In this document: positions 6,675 to 15,149 of the stretch, piece after piece | Layout of the letters: each line of letters starts with the position of its first letter | How positions within the stretch are numbered: the first letter of the stretch is position 1 | Made by a program: the position numbers and the translations under genes | The notes under the pieces: model-generated | What the model saw: only the letters and a program-made list of their open reading frames with translations | Database searches by the model: none | What the model was told of the DNA's origin: nothing | Source of the DNA: Gammaproteobacteria bacterium | GTDB taxonomy: Bacteria > Pseudomonadota > Gammaproteobacteria > UBA9214 | Length of the DNA: 17,505 nt | Assembly (NCBI GenBank): GCA_003454335.1 | Contig: DMKK01000039.1 | Location: 1-17,505, forward strand | Direction: 5' to 3'

Positions 6675-8843
6675 ATGGATGTTTCAAGAATTATTGATCC
6701 GTTAAATGCTGCACAGCGTGAGGCAGTGTGCGCACCCACTGACCCTCTGCTGGTGCTCGCCGGTGCGGGCAGTGGCAAGACGCGGGTGCTGGTACACCGG
6801 ATTGCCTGGTTGATCGATGCCGAGGGGCTGTCGCCCTACGCAATACTTGCGGTGACCTTTACCAACAAGGCGGCGGGTGAAATGCGCAGCCGTATCGAGG
6901 AGATGATCAAGGCACCGGTATCCGGCATGTGGGTCGGCACCTTCCACGGGCTGGCGCACCGGCTGTTGCGCAGTCACTGGCAGGAAGCCGGTTTGCCGCA
7001 GGGCTTTCAGATACTGGACTCCCAGGACCAGCTGCGTCTGGTCAAGCGTGCCATGCAGTCGCTGGAGCTGGACGAGTCGAAGTGGCCGCCGAAACAGATG
7101 CAGTGGTTCATCAACGGCTGCAAGGACGAGGGCCGGCGTCCGCAGCATATTGAACACCGCAATGATCCTTACCTGCAAACGCAGCTGGAGATTTATGCCG
7201 CTTACGAGGCGCTGTGCCAGCGTTCAGGACTGCTGGATTTTGCCGAGTTGCTGCTGCGCTCCCATGAATTGTGGCTCAAGTATCCTGCTTTGCTGGACCA
7301 CTACCGGCAGCGTTTTCACCATATCCTGGTTGATGAATTCCAGGATACCAATGCCATTCAGTATGCCTGGCTGCGGATGCTGGCCGGTGATGCAGCCAAT
7401 ATAACGGTCGTGGGTGATGATGATCAGTCAATCTATGGCTGGCGTGGTGCAAAGGTGGAAAACATCCTGAGTTACCAGCAGGATTTCCGGAATACGCACG
7501 TCGTACGGCTGGAACAGAATTACCGCTCTACCGCGAATATCCTCAATGCAGCCAATGCCGTCATCAGCAACAATACCGGGCGCATGGGCAAGCAATTGTG
7601 GACGGAGGGTCATGACGGTGAGCCTATCCAGCTCTATACCGCGTATAACGAACAGGACGAGGCACGTTTTGTCGTTGATCGCATAGAGGATTACGTTGAC
7701 AAGGGGAACGTGCGCAGCGATGTCGCGATTCTGTATCGTTCCAACGCCCAGTCGCGCGTGTTTGAAGAGCGCCTTATGCAGTGCGGTATTCCCTACCGGG
7801 TATATGGCGGCCTGCGATTTTTCGAGCGTGCCGAGATCAAGGATACGCTCGCCTACCTGCGTCTGACCTGTAATCGTGACGATGATGCGTCTTTTGAGCG
7901 CGTGGTGAATCACCCGACGCGCGGCATCGGCGGACGCACCCTGGATATCGTCAGGCAGCAGGGCAGGGAGGCCGGTACTTCACTGTGGCAGGCTGCCATC
8001 ACGGTGGTCAACGAAAAGCGGGTGGCTGCACGTGCCTGCAATGCACTGCTGGTATTTTTGCAGCTCATTGATGAAATGGCTGCCGGGACAGACGGCCTGC
8101 CGCTGGGTGAACAGGTTGAAAATGTGATGCATCCCAGCGGACTGGTCGATCATTTTGGCAAGGAAAAAGGCGAAAAGGGGCAGACGCGCCTGGAAAACCT
8201 GCAGGAACTGGTCAATGCAGCGCGTGAGTATGAGGCGGATCCTGACAGCGACATGGATGCGTTACAGGAATTTCTCTCGCATGCCTCGCTGGAAGCCGGT
8301 GAAGGCCAGGCGGATGCCTGGGAGGACTGTGTGCAACTGATGACACTGCATTCCGCCAAGGGACTGGAGTTCCAGCTGGTGTTTTTATGCGGCATGGAAG
8401 ATGGCCTGTTCCCGCATCAACGCTCGGTTGAAGAACAGGGCAAGCTGGAAGAGGAGCGCCGGCTTTGCTACGTCGGTATCACACGTGCACGCCAGCAGCT
8501 GGTGCTGTGCTGCGCGGAGCGTCGTCGCGTGTTCGGTTCTGAAACCTATTGCCTGCCATCACGGTTTATAGATGAAATCCCGAAGGCCCTGATTGATGAA
8601 ATTCGCCCGCGCCCGGGACTGAGTACGCCGGGCCGCTCCCTGCCCTCCGCTCCGGTCAGCCCGGGTAAAAGTGCCGGCGGCCTGCGTCTTGGTCAGCATG
8701 TACGGCATCAGAAATTTGGTGACGGGGTAGTTACGAACTGTGAAGGTCAGGGCAGCAATGCCCGGGTACAGGTGAATTTCTCCACCGCCGGGAGCAAGTG
8801 GCTGGTGCTGGCCTACGCCAACCTGGAAAATGTCGGCGCCTGA
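6675..8843 (+). CDS. uvrD: DNA helicase II (UvrD/Rep superfamily 1)
   Basis: ATP-driven 3'-5' helicase that removes the incised strand in nucleotide excision and mismatch repair and strips RecA and stalled RNA polymerase. ATG 6675 gives MDVSRIIDPLNAAQREAV and 722 residues (E. coli UvrD 720). An earlier in-frame start at 6582 would add 31 residues of non-homologous sequence and is rejected. All SF1 motifs are present: GAGSGKT (from G30), TFTNKAAGEMRSR, GTFHGLAHRLLR, DEFQD (from D220, as in E. coli), GDDDQSIYGWRGA, LEQNYRST, TLHSAKGLEF and YVGITRARQQL. The C-terminal segment LGQHVRHQKFGDGVV...WLVLAYANLE is the Tudor-like domain that binds RNA polymerase in UvrD and PcrA. No damage is seen. Confidence 0.97.
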   Translation: MDVSRIIDPLNAAQREAVCAPTDPLLVLAGAGSGKTRVLVHRIAWLIDAEGLSPYAILAVTFTNKAAGEMRSRIEEMIKAPVSGMWVGTFHGLAHRLLRSHWQEAGLPQGFQILDSQDQLRLVKRAMQSLELDESKWPPKQMQWFINGCKDEGRRPQHIEHRNDPYLQTQLEIYAAYEALCQRSGLLDFAELLLRSHELWLKYPALLDHYRQRFHHILVDEFQDTNAIQYAWLRMLAGDAANITVVGDDDQSIYGWRGAKVENILSYQQDFRNTHVVRLEQNYRSTANILNAANAVISNNTGRMGKQLWTEGHDGEPIQLYTAYNEQDEARFVVDRIEDYVDKGNVRSDVAILYRSNAQSRVFEERLMQCGIPYRVYGGLRFFERAEIKDTLAYLRLTCNRDDDASFERVVNHPTRGIGGRTLDIVRQQGREAGTSLWQAAITVVNEKRVAARACNALLVFLQLIDEMAAGTDGLPLGEQVENVMHPSGLVDHFGKEKGEKGQTRLENLQELVNAAREYEADPDSDMDALQEFLSHASLEAGEGQADAWEDCVQLMTLHSAKGLEFQLVFLCGMEDGLFPHQRSVEEQGKLEEERRLCYVGITRARQQLVLCCAERRRVFGSETYCLPSRFIDEIPKALIDEIRPRPGLSTPGRSLPSAPVSPGKSAGGLRLGQHVRHQKFGDGVVTNCEGQGSNARVQVNFSTAGSKWLVLAYANLENVGA

Positions 8844-8884
8844 CAGCTCTTATTGAAGGTCGTGAATATTAGGGTTTTATGTAG

Positions 8885-8910
8885 GATGGGTAAAGCGCAG
8901 CGTATCCATC
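8885..8910. repeat. Short imperfect palindromic repeat (gatgggtaaagcg type)
   Basis: The stretch gatgggtaaagcgcagcg-tatccatc folds into an 8-bp stem (one G-T pair) and resembles the dispersed gggt-agcg-agcg-accc palindromes common in proteobacterial genomes. It lies in the 73-bp gap between the convergent uvrD and GGDEF-EAL genes, where such repeats are usual. No T-run follows. Only one copy is in the window, so repeat status rests on resemblance. Confidence 0.5.
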
Positions 8911-8916
8911 AGTAGC

Positions 8917-11790
8917 CTAATGTGTTTGAGCGATCGCGGTGGCGGGCTGGCCGAGGCGGATACCGCTGATCAGTACCTCGCCGGGGCGTCCCAGGAAGTG
9001 ACCCTGAACCAGATCGATGCCCATTTCCTTCAACAGCAGCAGGGTTTCCTCGTTTTCAACGCATTCCGCAACGGTGACCTTGCCGAGCGCATGGGCAACC
9101 TGGTTCATGGATTCAACCATGGCCTGGTCAACCGAACTGTGTGCCATACCTTTTACAAAGGCGCCATCGATCTTGAGCTTGTCGACGGGCAGGTGTTTCA
9201 GATAGGCAAAGGATGAAAAGCCGGAGCCAAAGTCATCCAGTGCGAACTGACAGCCAATATCCTTCAGGGCTGTGATGAAATCCTCGGCAGCGGACAGGTT
9301 CTCGATGGCCGCTGTTTCGGTTATCTCAAAGGTTACCCGGCTGGGGTCGAGCCTGGCGGTGTCGAGCCACTCCCGTATCAACGGCAGCAGCGCGTCGTCT
9401 TCAAAGGCATGGCCGGACAGGTTGATGGAAAAGTTTGCCTTGTTTCCTGAATCATGCAGCTTGCCCAGCTGTTCGATGGCATGTCTGACGATCCAGCGAT
9501 CCATACTGTGAATCAGGCCAAAGCGTTCAGCAGCCGGCATGAAGCCACCGGGCAGAATGATCTGGCCGTCATCGCAGACCATGCGTACCAGTACTTCATA
9601 GTCCTTCACTGTGCCATCTGCAGTTGCCACGATCGGCTGGTAGACCAGCAGGAAGCGATCATGTTCCAGCATTTCGCGAACGCGGGCGGCCCAGTTCATG
9701 TCAGCGGCCATATCGGCCTTGCCGAGGTCTGCAGGATCATACAGTGTGGCACGGTTGCGACCATGTTGCTTTGCCCTGTTGCAGGCGAGATCTGCGTGTG
9801 ACAGTACATCTTCAGCCGTCGTTACGACGTTATCAATCATGACCACGCCGATGCTGCAGGTGATGTTGAAGTTCTTGTCCTCGGCAGTGTAGCGGTAGTC
9901 ATCACACAGGGTGCGGAAGTTGTCTGCTGCGGTCAGTACATCCTGCTTGTTTATGTTGTAAAGCAGTAATGTGAATTCATCTCCGCCGAAACGCGCCAGC
10001 AGGTCGCCCTCGCGTACATGTGACGATAACAGGGCCGCGATGTCGACCAGCAGCCGGTCACCGGCAGCATGTCCCAGGGTGTCGTTTATGTATTTGAACT
10101 GATCGAGATCGATGTAGAACAGGGCACAGTCACAACCGTTACGGGCAACACGTGCAACGGTACGCTCGAGCTCTTCCTGGAAATAGTGCCGGTTGAACAG
10201 GCCGGTCAGGGGATCGTGTTCGGCATTATAGGAAAGCTGTTGCTGGAAGGCCTTTTGTTCAGTGATGTCGCGGGCCGTGCCGCTTATGCGGGTGACATTT
10301 CCGGCGGCATCCTTGTGTGAGCGGGCGCTGAAGCCGAGAAAGTGCGGCTTGTTTTCGCTGTCAATATGGACAGTTTCAAACTGTACCGTATCCTCGCCCT
10401 GACACAGCTTCTCAATGGCTTCCATGTCGACCGGCGGGTGCTCCGGTGAACGGTATTCATACAGACGATGCTGCAGCATGTCTGCCGGCGCATATCCGTA
10501 GATACTCGTACAGGCACGGTTCAGATAGGTAAAGCGGCCACCGGTGTCCATGGTCCAGATCATGTCATGCGACGTTTCTACCAGTTCACGATAGCGGCTT
10601 TCCGTTGCACGTAGCCGGTCTTCCATCGCCTTGTGCCGGGTAATGTCGGTAATCAGGCAGGTGAAAAACTGTTTGCCGCCAACGTGCATACTGCTGGTGC
10701 GCACCGACAGCTGTATGTGTGCACCATCGCGGCGACTGCCGCTGGTCTCAAATTCGGATTCGGCGGGATGCAACTTGTTGCCGGCAGTATGCATTGACGG
10801 CAGTATCCATGATATCGGGCGCTGCTGAATCTCTAGCATGAGGTAGCCAAACAACTTTTCTGCAGCCGGATTGAAGGTGTCTATAAAACCGTTATTGTCG
10901 ATGACAATAACGGGTGTGGCGGCTGTCTCGACTACCGCCCGCATGTGTGATTCCTTTTCACAGAGACGCCGGAATAACCTGCTGAGTGTCTGGGTCATGA
11001 GACCAATTTCATCGGTCGACTGAGGTTTAAGTCCGGCAAGCTCGGCATGCAGCGAGGCGCCACTGCGCTTGATCAGCTCCTGTACCGGCTCCAGTGCCTG
11101 GGCAACACTGCGTACCGATAACAGGGTAATGATACCGGTGATGCAAACCAGCGTTAACCAGATGGCCATGTGGTCCGCTGTCAGGCTGCCATTTTGCTGC
11201 CAGTAGTAATTCATCAGCAGGGTATAGGACAGCAACGGTACAAATCCGCCCAGTAGCATGATCTTTGATTTCAGGCTGACCTGGATGGTACGCAGGCTGA
11301 GATGTCCGGCAAGCTTGCCGATCTGGTCCAGAGCCAGCTGATAGGTTGGCAGACCGACCAGGGCAACCACCGAAAGCTGCAGCAGCATGAGTTGCAGAAA
11401 TTGTCCCAGTTCATTGGCGATGGATTTCTCGATGGCCAGAAAGAACAGCGGTGGTGTGGCCAGTGCGTACAGCAGAAAAAAGCTCCAGTAGTCACGCCCA
11501 AAGCGTGCCAGTTGGCGCTGTTGCCGGTCGGGCAGATCACCCGTGAGGGTTTCGCGTGACGGTGAATGTGGTAATGGACTGAAATATTTGGAGAAATAGG
11601 TGTAGGCCCAGACAGTGACAATGCCAACAAATATGGCCAGAATCACAAGGGTGCGGGTGCGGTGCATTTCTTCAGGTGAGATCAGGCCGAACAGCTGGCT
11701 GATTACCAGGCCTGCCAGGGGTGCCAGCAGTAAACCAATGATAATCAGCGTGATAAAGCGCGTACGGATACTGTTAAGGTCACTCGACAT
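8917..11790 (-). CDS. Membrane PAS-PAS-GGDEF-EAL cyclic-di-GMP signalling protein
   Basis: A 957-residue inner-membrane protein that probably makes and/or degrades c-di-GMP in response to a signal. The N terminus (about 1-235) has around six hydrophobic segments, with a HAMP-like stretch after the last (ALEPVQELIKRSG). Two PAS domains follow (about 280-390 and 392-515), the second ending in the usual GTARDITEQKAFQQQL. The GGDEF domain starts near DPLTGLFNR (residue 526) and keeps an intact GGDEF at 602-606. The EAL domain has EVL at 732-734 in place of EAL but keeps NFSINLSG, TFEITETA, DDFGSGFSS, KIDGAFV and AECVEN...QGHFLGRP. Both activities are therefore plausible. There is no RxxD inhibitory site that I can place with confidence. 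It is transcribed divergently from dctP. Confidence 0.93.
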   Translation of the reverse strand: MSSDLNSIRTRFITLIIIGLLLAPLAGLVISQLFGLISPEEMHRTRTLVILAIFVGIVTVWAYTYFSKYFSPLPHSPSRETLTGDLPDRQQRQLARFGRDYWSFFLLYALATPPLFFLAIEKSIANELGQFLQLMLLQLSVVALVGLPTYQLALDQIGKLAGHLSLRTIQVSLKSKIMLLGGFVPLLSYTLLMNYYWQQNGSLTADHMAIWLTLVCITGIITLLSVRSVAQALEPVQELIKRSGASLHAELAGLKPQSTDEIGLMTQTLSRLFRRLCEKESHMRAVVETAATPVIVIDNNGFIDTFNPAAEKLFGYLMLEIQQRPISWILPSMHTAGNKLHPAESEFETSGSRRDGAHIQLSVRTSSMHVGGKQFFTCLITDITRHKAMEDRLRATESRYRELVETSHDMIWTMDTGGRFTYLNRACTSIYGYAPADMLQHRLYEYRSPEHPPVDMEAIEKLCQGEDTVQFETVHIDSENKPHFLGFSARSHKDAAGNVTRISGTARDITEQKAFQQQLSYNAEHDPLTGLFNRHYFQEELERTVARVARNGCDCALFYIDLDQFKYINDTLGHAAGDRLLVDIAALLSSHVREGDLLARFGGDEFTLLLYNINKQDVLTAADNFRTLCDDYRYTAEDKNFNITCSIGVVMIDNVVTTAEDVLSHADLACNRAKQHGRNRATLYDPADLGKADMAADMNWAARVREMLEHDRFLLVYQPIVATADGTVKDYEVLVRMVCDDGQIILPGGFMPAAERFGLIHSMDRWIVRHAIEQLGKLHDSGNKANFSINLSGHAFEDDALLPLIREWLDTARLDPSRVTFEITETAAIENLSAAEDFITALKDIGCQFALDDFGSGFSSFAYLKHLPVDKLKIDGAFVKGMAHSSVDQAMVESMNQVAHALGKVTVAECVENEETLLLLKEMGIDLVQGHFLGRPGEVLISGIRLGQPATAIAQTH

Positions 11791-11989
11791 AGCCTGGCCC
11801 CGGAATTACATTGCGCATATCGTCCTACCCTTTGACGGTCAGATTTTTCGGACGCTTTAAGATAATGTTTTTAATTATGAGTGCACTAGCACTGATACCG
11901 AAAGCATCCGCTGAATAGTACGTCATAACTCTTCGTAATATCAAGGCCGCTATCTGTTTTGCAAGATCGGGTAGGGAGCTTTTCCGGGT

Positions 11990-12019
11990 CTGACAGCCAG
12001 GCACATTCCGCAGTACAAT
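11990..12019 (+). promoter_or_regulatory. Predicted sigma-70 promoter for dctP
   Basis: CTGACA (11990-11995, 5 of 6 to consensus), an 18-bp spacer and TACAAT (12014-12019, 5 of 6) precede dctP. Transcription should begin near 12026, leaving a leader of about 25 nt with an AGGGGTGG ribosome binding site before the ATG. This is one of the best promoter matches in the window. Confidence 0.65.
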
Positions 12020-12050
12020 CACCGGCCTTATTTTTGCCACAGGGGTGGTT

Positions 12051-13160
12051 ATGAAACGACGACAATTTCTGGGCACCGCCGGTGCGGGTGCCTTGCTGAC
12101 GGGGGGGCTGTTGAACGGTTGCGGCCAGGAGAGCAGTCAGGGTTCCGGGCCGGCAACGACGAGCCAGCAGACCTTCAAATGGAAGATGGTCACCACCTGG
12201 CAAAAGAACTTCCCGGGCCTGGGGACAGCAGCCAACAATCTGGCAAGGTTAATCGGCGAGATGAGTGGTGGTCGCCTCAAGGTAAAGGTCTACGGTGCCA
12301 ATGAGCTGGTGCCACCGCTGGAGATCTTCGATGCGGTTGCCAATGGCACTGCAGAGATGGGACATACCTCGGCCTACTACTGGAAAGGCAAGATTCCCGT
12401 GGCACAGTTCTTTTCCACGGTGCCCTTCGGCATGACGGCCCAGGAAATGAATGCCTGGCTGTATTACGGTGGTGGTATGGAGTTGTGGCGAGAGGTCTAC
12501 GCTCCGCACGGTTTGATACCGGTCGCCGCCGGCAACTCAGGCGTCCAGATGGGTGGCTGGTTTAACAGGGAAATCAATGAGGTGGGTGATCTGCAAGGGC
12601 TCAAGATGCGCATTCCGGGCATGGGCGGCGAGGTGCTCCGGCGCGCCGGAGGCACTCCGGTCGGTATGCCGGGTACGGAAATTTTTACTTCCTTGCAGTC
12701 CGGGGTGATCGACGCCACGGAATGGGTGGGCCCCTGGAATGACCTGGCAAAGGCACTGTACAAGGTTGCCAAATACTACTACTACCCGGGTTGGCACGAG
12801 CCGGGTACTACCATGGAATGCATGCTTAACAAGGAAGCGTTCGAGGCCCTGCCTGATGATTTGCAGAGTATCGTCATGACTGCCTGCAAGGCCGTGAATG
12901 TCGACATGATCGCGGAATTTACGGCGCGCAACAATAAGGCGCTGCAGACACTGGTTAACGAACATCACGTCGATGTGCGTGAATTTCCCGGGCCGGTACT
13001 GGATAAATTGCGCGTGTTATCGGCAGAGGTGGTTGCGGAGCTTGCCGGCCAGGATGAACTGTCAGCCAGAGTGCATGAATCCTACCGCCAGTTCCAGCAG
13101 CAGGTGGTGGCCTGGCATGATATCTCCGAGCGTACCTATCTGAATGTGCGGGGTGGCTGA
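12051..13160 (+). CDS. dctP: TRAP transporter substrate-binding protein, TakP/DctP family
   Basis: Periplasmic receptor that delivers an organic acid to a TRAP permease; 369 residues from ATG 12051. A GTG six bases earlier is in frame but would overlap the AGGGGTGG site. The N terminus MKRRQFLGTAGAGALL is a Tat signal, and LLNGC around Cys24 looks like a lipobox, so it may be an exported lipoprotein. The core has the TakP-like segments GGWFNREINEVGDLQGLKMRIPG (cut here after the first half of the binding site), GGEVLRRAGGTPVGMPG, EIFTSLQSGVIDATEWVGPW and YYYYPGWHEPGTTME. These recall the 2-oxoacid-binding branch, which binds pyruvate-like acids with sodium; that substrate is inferred from resemblance. 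Its partners dctQ and dctM lie on the other strand, beyond a convergent pagL-like gene. Confidence 0.92.
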   Translation: MKRRQFLGTAGAGALLTGGLLNGCGQESSQGSGPATTSQQTFKWKMVTTWQKNFPGLGTAANNLARLIGEMSGGRLKVKVYGANELVPPLEIFDAVANGTAEMGHTSAYYWKGKIPVAQFFSTVPFGMTAQEMNAWLYYGGGMELWREVYAPHGLIPVAAGNSGVQMGGWFNREINEVGDLQGLKMRIPGMGGEVLRRAGGTPVGMPGTEIFTSLQSGVIDATEWVGPWNDLAKALYKVAKYYYYPGWHEPGTTMECMLNKEAFEALPDDLQSIVMTACKAVNVDMIAEFTARNNKALQTLVNEHHVDVREFPGPVLDKLRVLSAEVVAELAGQDELSARVHESYRQFQQQVVAWHDISERTYLNVRGG

Positions 13161-13727
13161 TTAGTCAAAAGAATAACCGAGACGCAACATGTGCAGGTTC
13201 ATGCCATTGTTGGGAGTTTTTATATCGCCATTCGAGATGTGCTGGTAGCGATAGGAAAGTTCGTACTGTCCCTTGTCACCAAAGCCCAGTCCGAAACCAA
13301 CCAGGCTGCCCAACTGAAAGGCGGTTGAATATTGCTTGTTGCCAAGACGAGTCTCCGAAAGCAGGTGGGGGCCGATACCGACCTCTGCATACGGGGAGAC
13401 GCCGCTGGAAAGACTGGCATCGCGCTGCATCCTGAATACGGGAGTCAAGCCCAGGTCGAACAGTTCATCGTTTTCACTGTTATGGTGATCGGCTTCCATG
13501 TATGCCAGTTCAGCATCCCAGTAACCGCCCACATACCAGGCACCGTCATTCATCCAGGTGCGTTCCCATTTATTCTGTAGGCCCACGCGGTACATCTTGA
13601 TGTCGTTGTCGCCAGACTCTTTGCCGTAACTCAGGGAGATGGCGTCGATCCAGTTGTTGCCGGCAGCGGTGGCTGCACTATTGCAGATGACTGCAAGCAT
13701 GAGTAACAGGTGACGGGATGGTTTCAT
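13161..13727 (-). CDS. pagL: PagL-type lipid A 3-O-deacylase family outer-membrane protein
   Basis: Predicted outer-membrane beta-barrel of 188 residues that would remove the 3-linked acyl chain of lipid A. ATG 13727 gives MKPSRHLLLMLAVICNSAATAAG, a clean signal peptide; a TTG start 12 codons earlier is less likely. Alternating strands and a terminal Phe-containing strand (LHMLRLGYSFD) fit a small barrel. The family signature is FQLGSLVGFGLGFG followed by YRYQHISNGDIKTPNNGMN, with the catalytic His163 and Ser165. The residue at the place of P. aeruginosa PagL Glu140 is Asn177, so activity needs caution. The gene starts 36 nt after dctM on the same strand. Its stop lies directly against the dctP stop. 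No strong ribosome binding site is seen. Confidence 0.85.
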   Translation of the reverse strand: MKPSRHLLLMLAVICNSAATAAGNNWIDAISLSYGKESGDNDIKMYRVGLQNKWERTWMNDGAWYVGGYWDAELAYMEADHHNSENDELFDLGLTPVFRMQRDASLSSGVSPYAEVGIGPHLLSETRLGNKQYSTAFQLGSLVGFGLGFGDKGQYELSYRYQHISNGDIKTPNNGMNLHMLRLGYSFD

Positions 13728-13763
13728 GATGTGTACGTTACTGACAAATTGCCAAATTATCAA

Positions 13764-15146
13764 TTATGTGTAGATAAAATCAGGTAGCCAGGTGGCGATT
13801 TTGGGCCACAGGGCGAGCATTAACAACATTAGCAGTTGCAGGCCGATGAAGGGTGCGACGCCTGCGTAGATCTGCCGGGTGCTGACTTCGGCCGGTGCCA
13901 CGCCGCGTAAATAAAACAGCGCGAACCCGAACGGAGGGGTCAGGAAAGACGTCTGCAGGTTCAGTGCGATCATGATGCCCAGCCACACCGGGTCGATGCC
14001 CATGGCCAGCAGTACCGGGCCGACGATCGGTACGACCACAAAGGTAATCTCGATGAAATCGAGCACGAAACCGAGCAGGAACATCAACAGCATAACCGCC
14101 AGCATGGCGCCGACCTTGCCGCCTGGCAGATTGTTGAGCAGTTCGGCCACGACTTCATCGCCGCCAAAGCCTCGAAAAACAAGTGAAAATACCGAGGCAC
14201 CGATGAGAATCAAAAAGACCATGCAGGTGATGCGCGTGGTGCTGCGCATGACTTCCTGAAGGATTGCCGCGGTACACTGGCGCCGGGTGGCAGCCAGCAG
14301 GATGGCACCGATGGCACCGACAGAGGCGGCCTCGGTCGGTGTGGCGATACCCGACAGGATCGAGCCGAGTACCGCAATGATGAGTAACAGCGGCGGCAAC
14401 AGTCCCCGCAGTACCCGTTGAGCCAGTCCGCCTGCCGTCGCTGCAGACTGCGGTTGTCTGATCGCCGGCATGGTCTCTGGCCGGGTGTGGGCAACAAAGG
14501 CAAGCCAGGCAAGGTATAGCGAGACCAGCAACAGACCGGGAATCAGGGCGCCGGTAAACAGGTCGCCGACGGAGACGGTATCCGTGGCATAGATGCCCAT
14601 GTCCAGCTGCGCCTGCTGGTAGGCGGATGACAGCACGTCACCCAGCAGCACCAGCACAATCGATGGCGGGATGATTTGTCCGAGTGTACCGGATGCACAG
14701 ATGACACCGGTAGCAATACGCGGGTCATAGCCATGTCGCAGCATGGTCGGCAACGACAACAGTCCCATGGTGACCACGGTGGCGCCGACAATACCGGTGC
14801 TGGCCGCCAGCAACATGCCGACGATGGTGACCGAGTAACCGAGTCCGCCGCGCAGCTGGCCGAAGACTTCCGCCATGGTGTCGAGTAGGTTTTCCGCTAC
14901 CCTGGAGCGTTCCAGCATCACTCCCATGAAGATAAACAGGGGCACCGCAATCAGGGTGACATTGGTCATGATGCCGTATAGCCGGTTCGGCAACGCCTGC
15001 AGGAAGGCACCGTCAAAGCTGCCCGTGAGCTGCCCGACGAAGGCAAAGCCGAGTGCCGTACCAGCCAGTGAAAAGGCCACCGGATAGCCGGCCATTAACA
15101 CCAGGCAAACCGCCAGAAACAGTAGCAGGGGAATCATGTCTGCCAT
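13764..15146 (-). CDS. dctM: TRAP transporter large permease subunit
   Basis: The large membrane subunit of the TRAP transporter, which moves the organic acid inward with sodium. It has 460 residues and about a dozen hydrophobic segments. Characteristic stretches are MIPLLLFLAVCLVLMAGYPVAFS at the N terminus, PLFIFMGVMLERS, GMLLAASTGIVGATVVTMGLLSLPTML, GTLGQIIPPSIVLVLLGDV and the C-terminal NLQTSFLTPPFGFALFYLRGVAP. The last is the usual hallmark of DctM. The start could be ATG 15146 or ATG 15137; both follow dctQ within a few bases. It is a little longer than typical DctM (about 425-440). It forms one transcription unit with dctQ. Confidence 0.95.
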   Translation of the reverse strand: MADMIPLLLFLAVCLVLMAGYPVAFSLAGTALGFAFVGQLTGSFDGAFLQALPNRLYGIMTNVTLIAVPLFIFMGVMLERSRVAENLLDTMAEVFGQLRGGLGYSVTIVGMLLAASTGIVGATVVTMGLLSLPTMLRHGYDPRIATGVICASGTLGQIIPPSIVLVLLGDVLSSAYQQAQLDMGIYATDTVSVGDLFTGALIPGLLLVSLYLAWLAFVAHTRPETMPAIRQPQSAATAGGLAQRVLRGLLPPLLLIIAVLGSILSGIATPTEAASVGAIGAILLAATRRQCTAAILQEVMRSTTRITCMVFLILIGASVFSLVFRGFGGDEVVAELLNNLPGGKVGAMLAVMLLMFLLGFVLDFIEITFVVVPIVGPVLLAMGIDPVWLGIMIALNLQTSFLTPPFGFALFYLRGVAPAEVSTRQIYAGVAPFIGLQLLMLLMLALWPKIATWLPDFIYT

Positions 15147-15149
15147 GCC

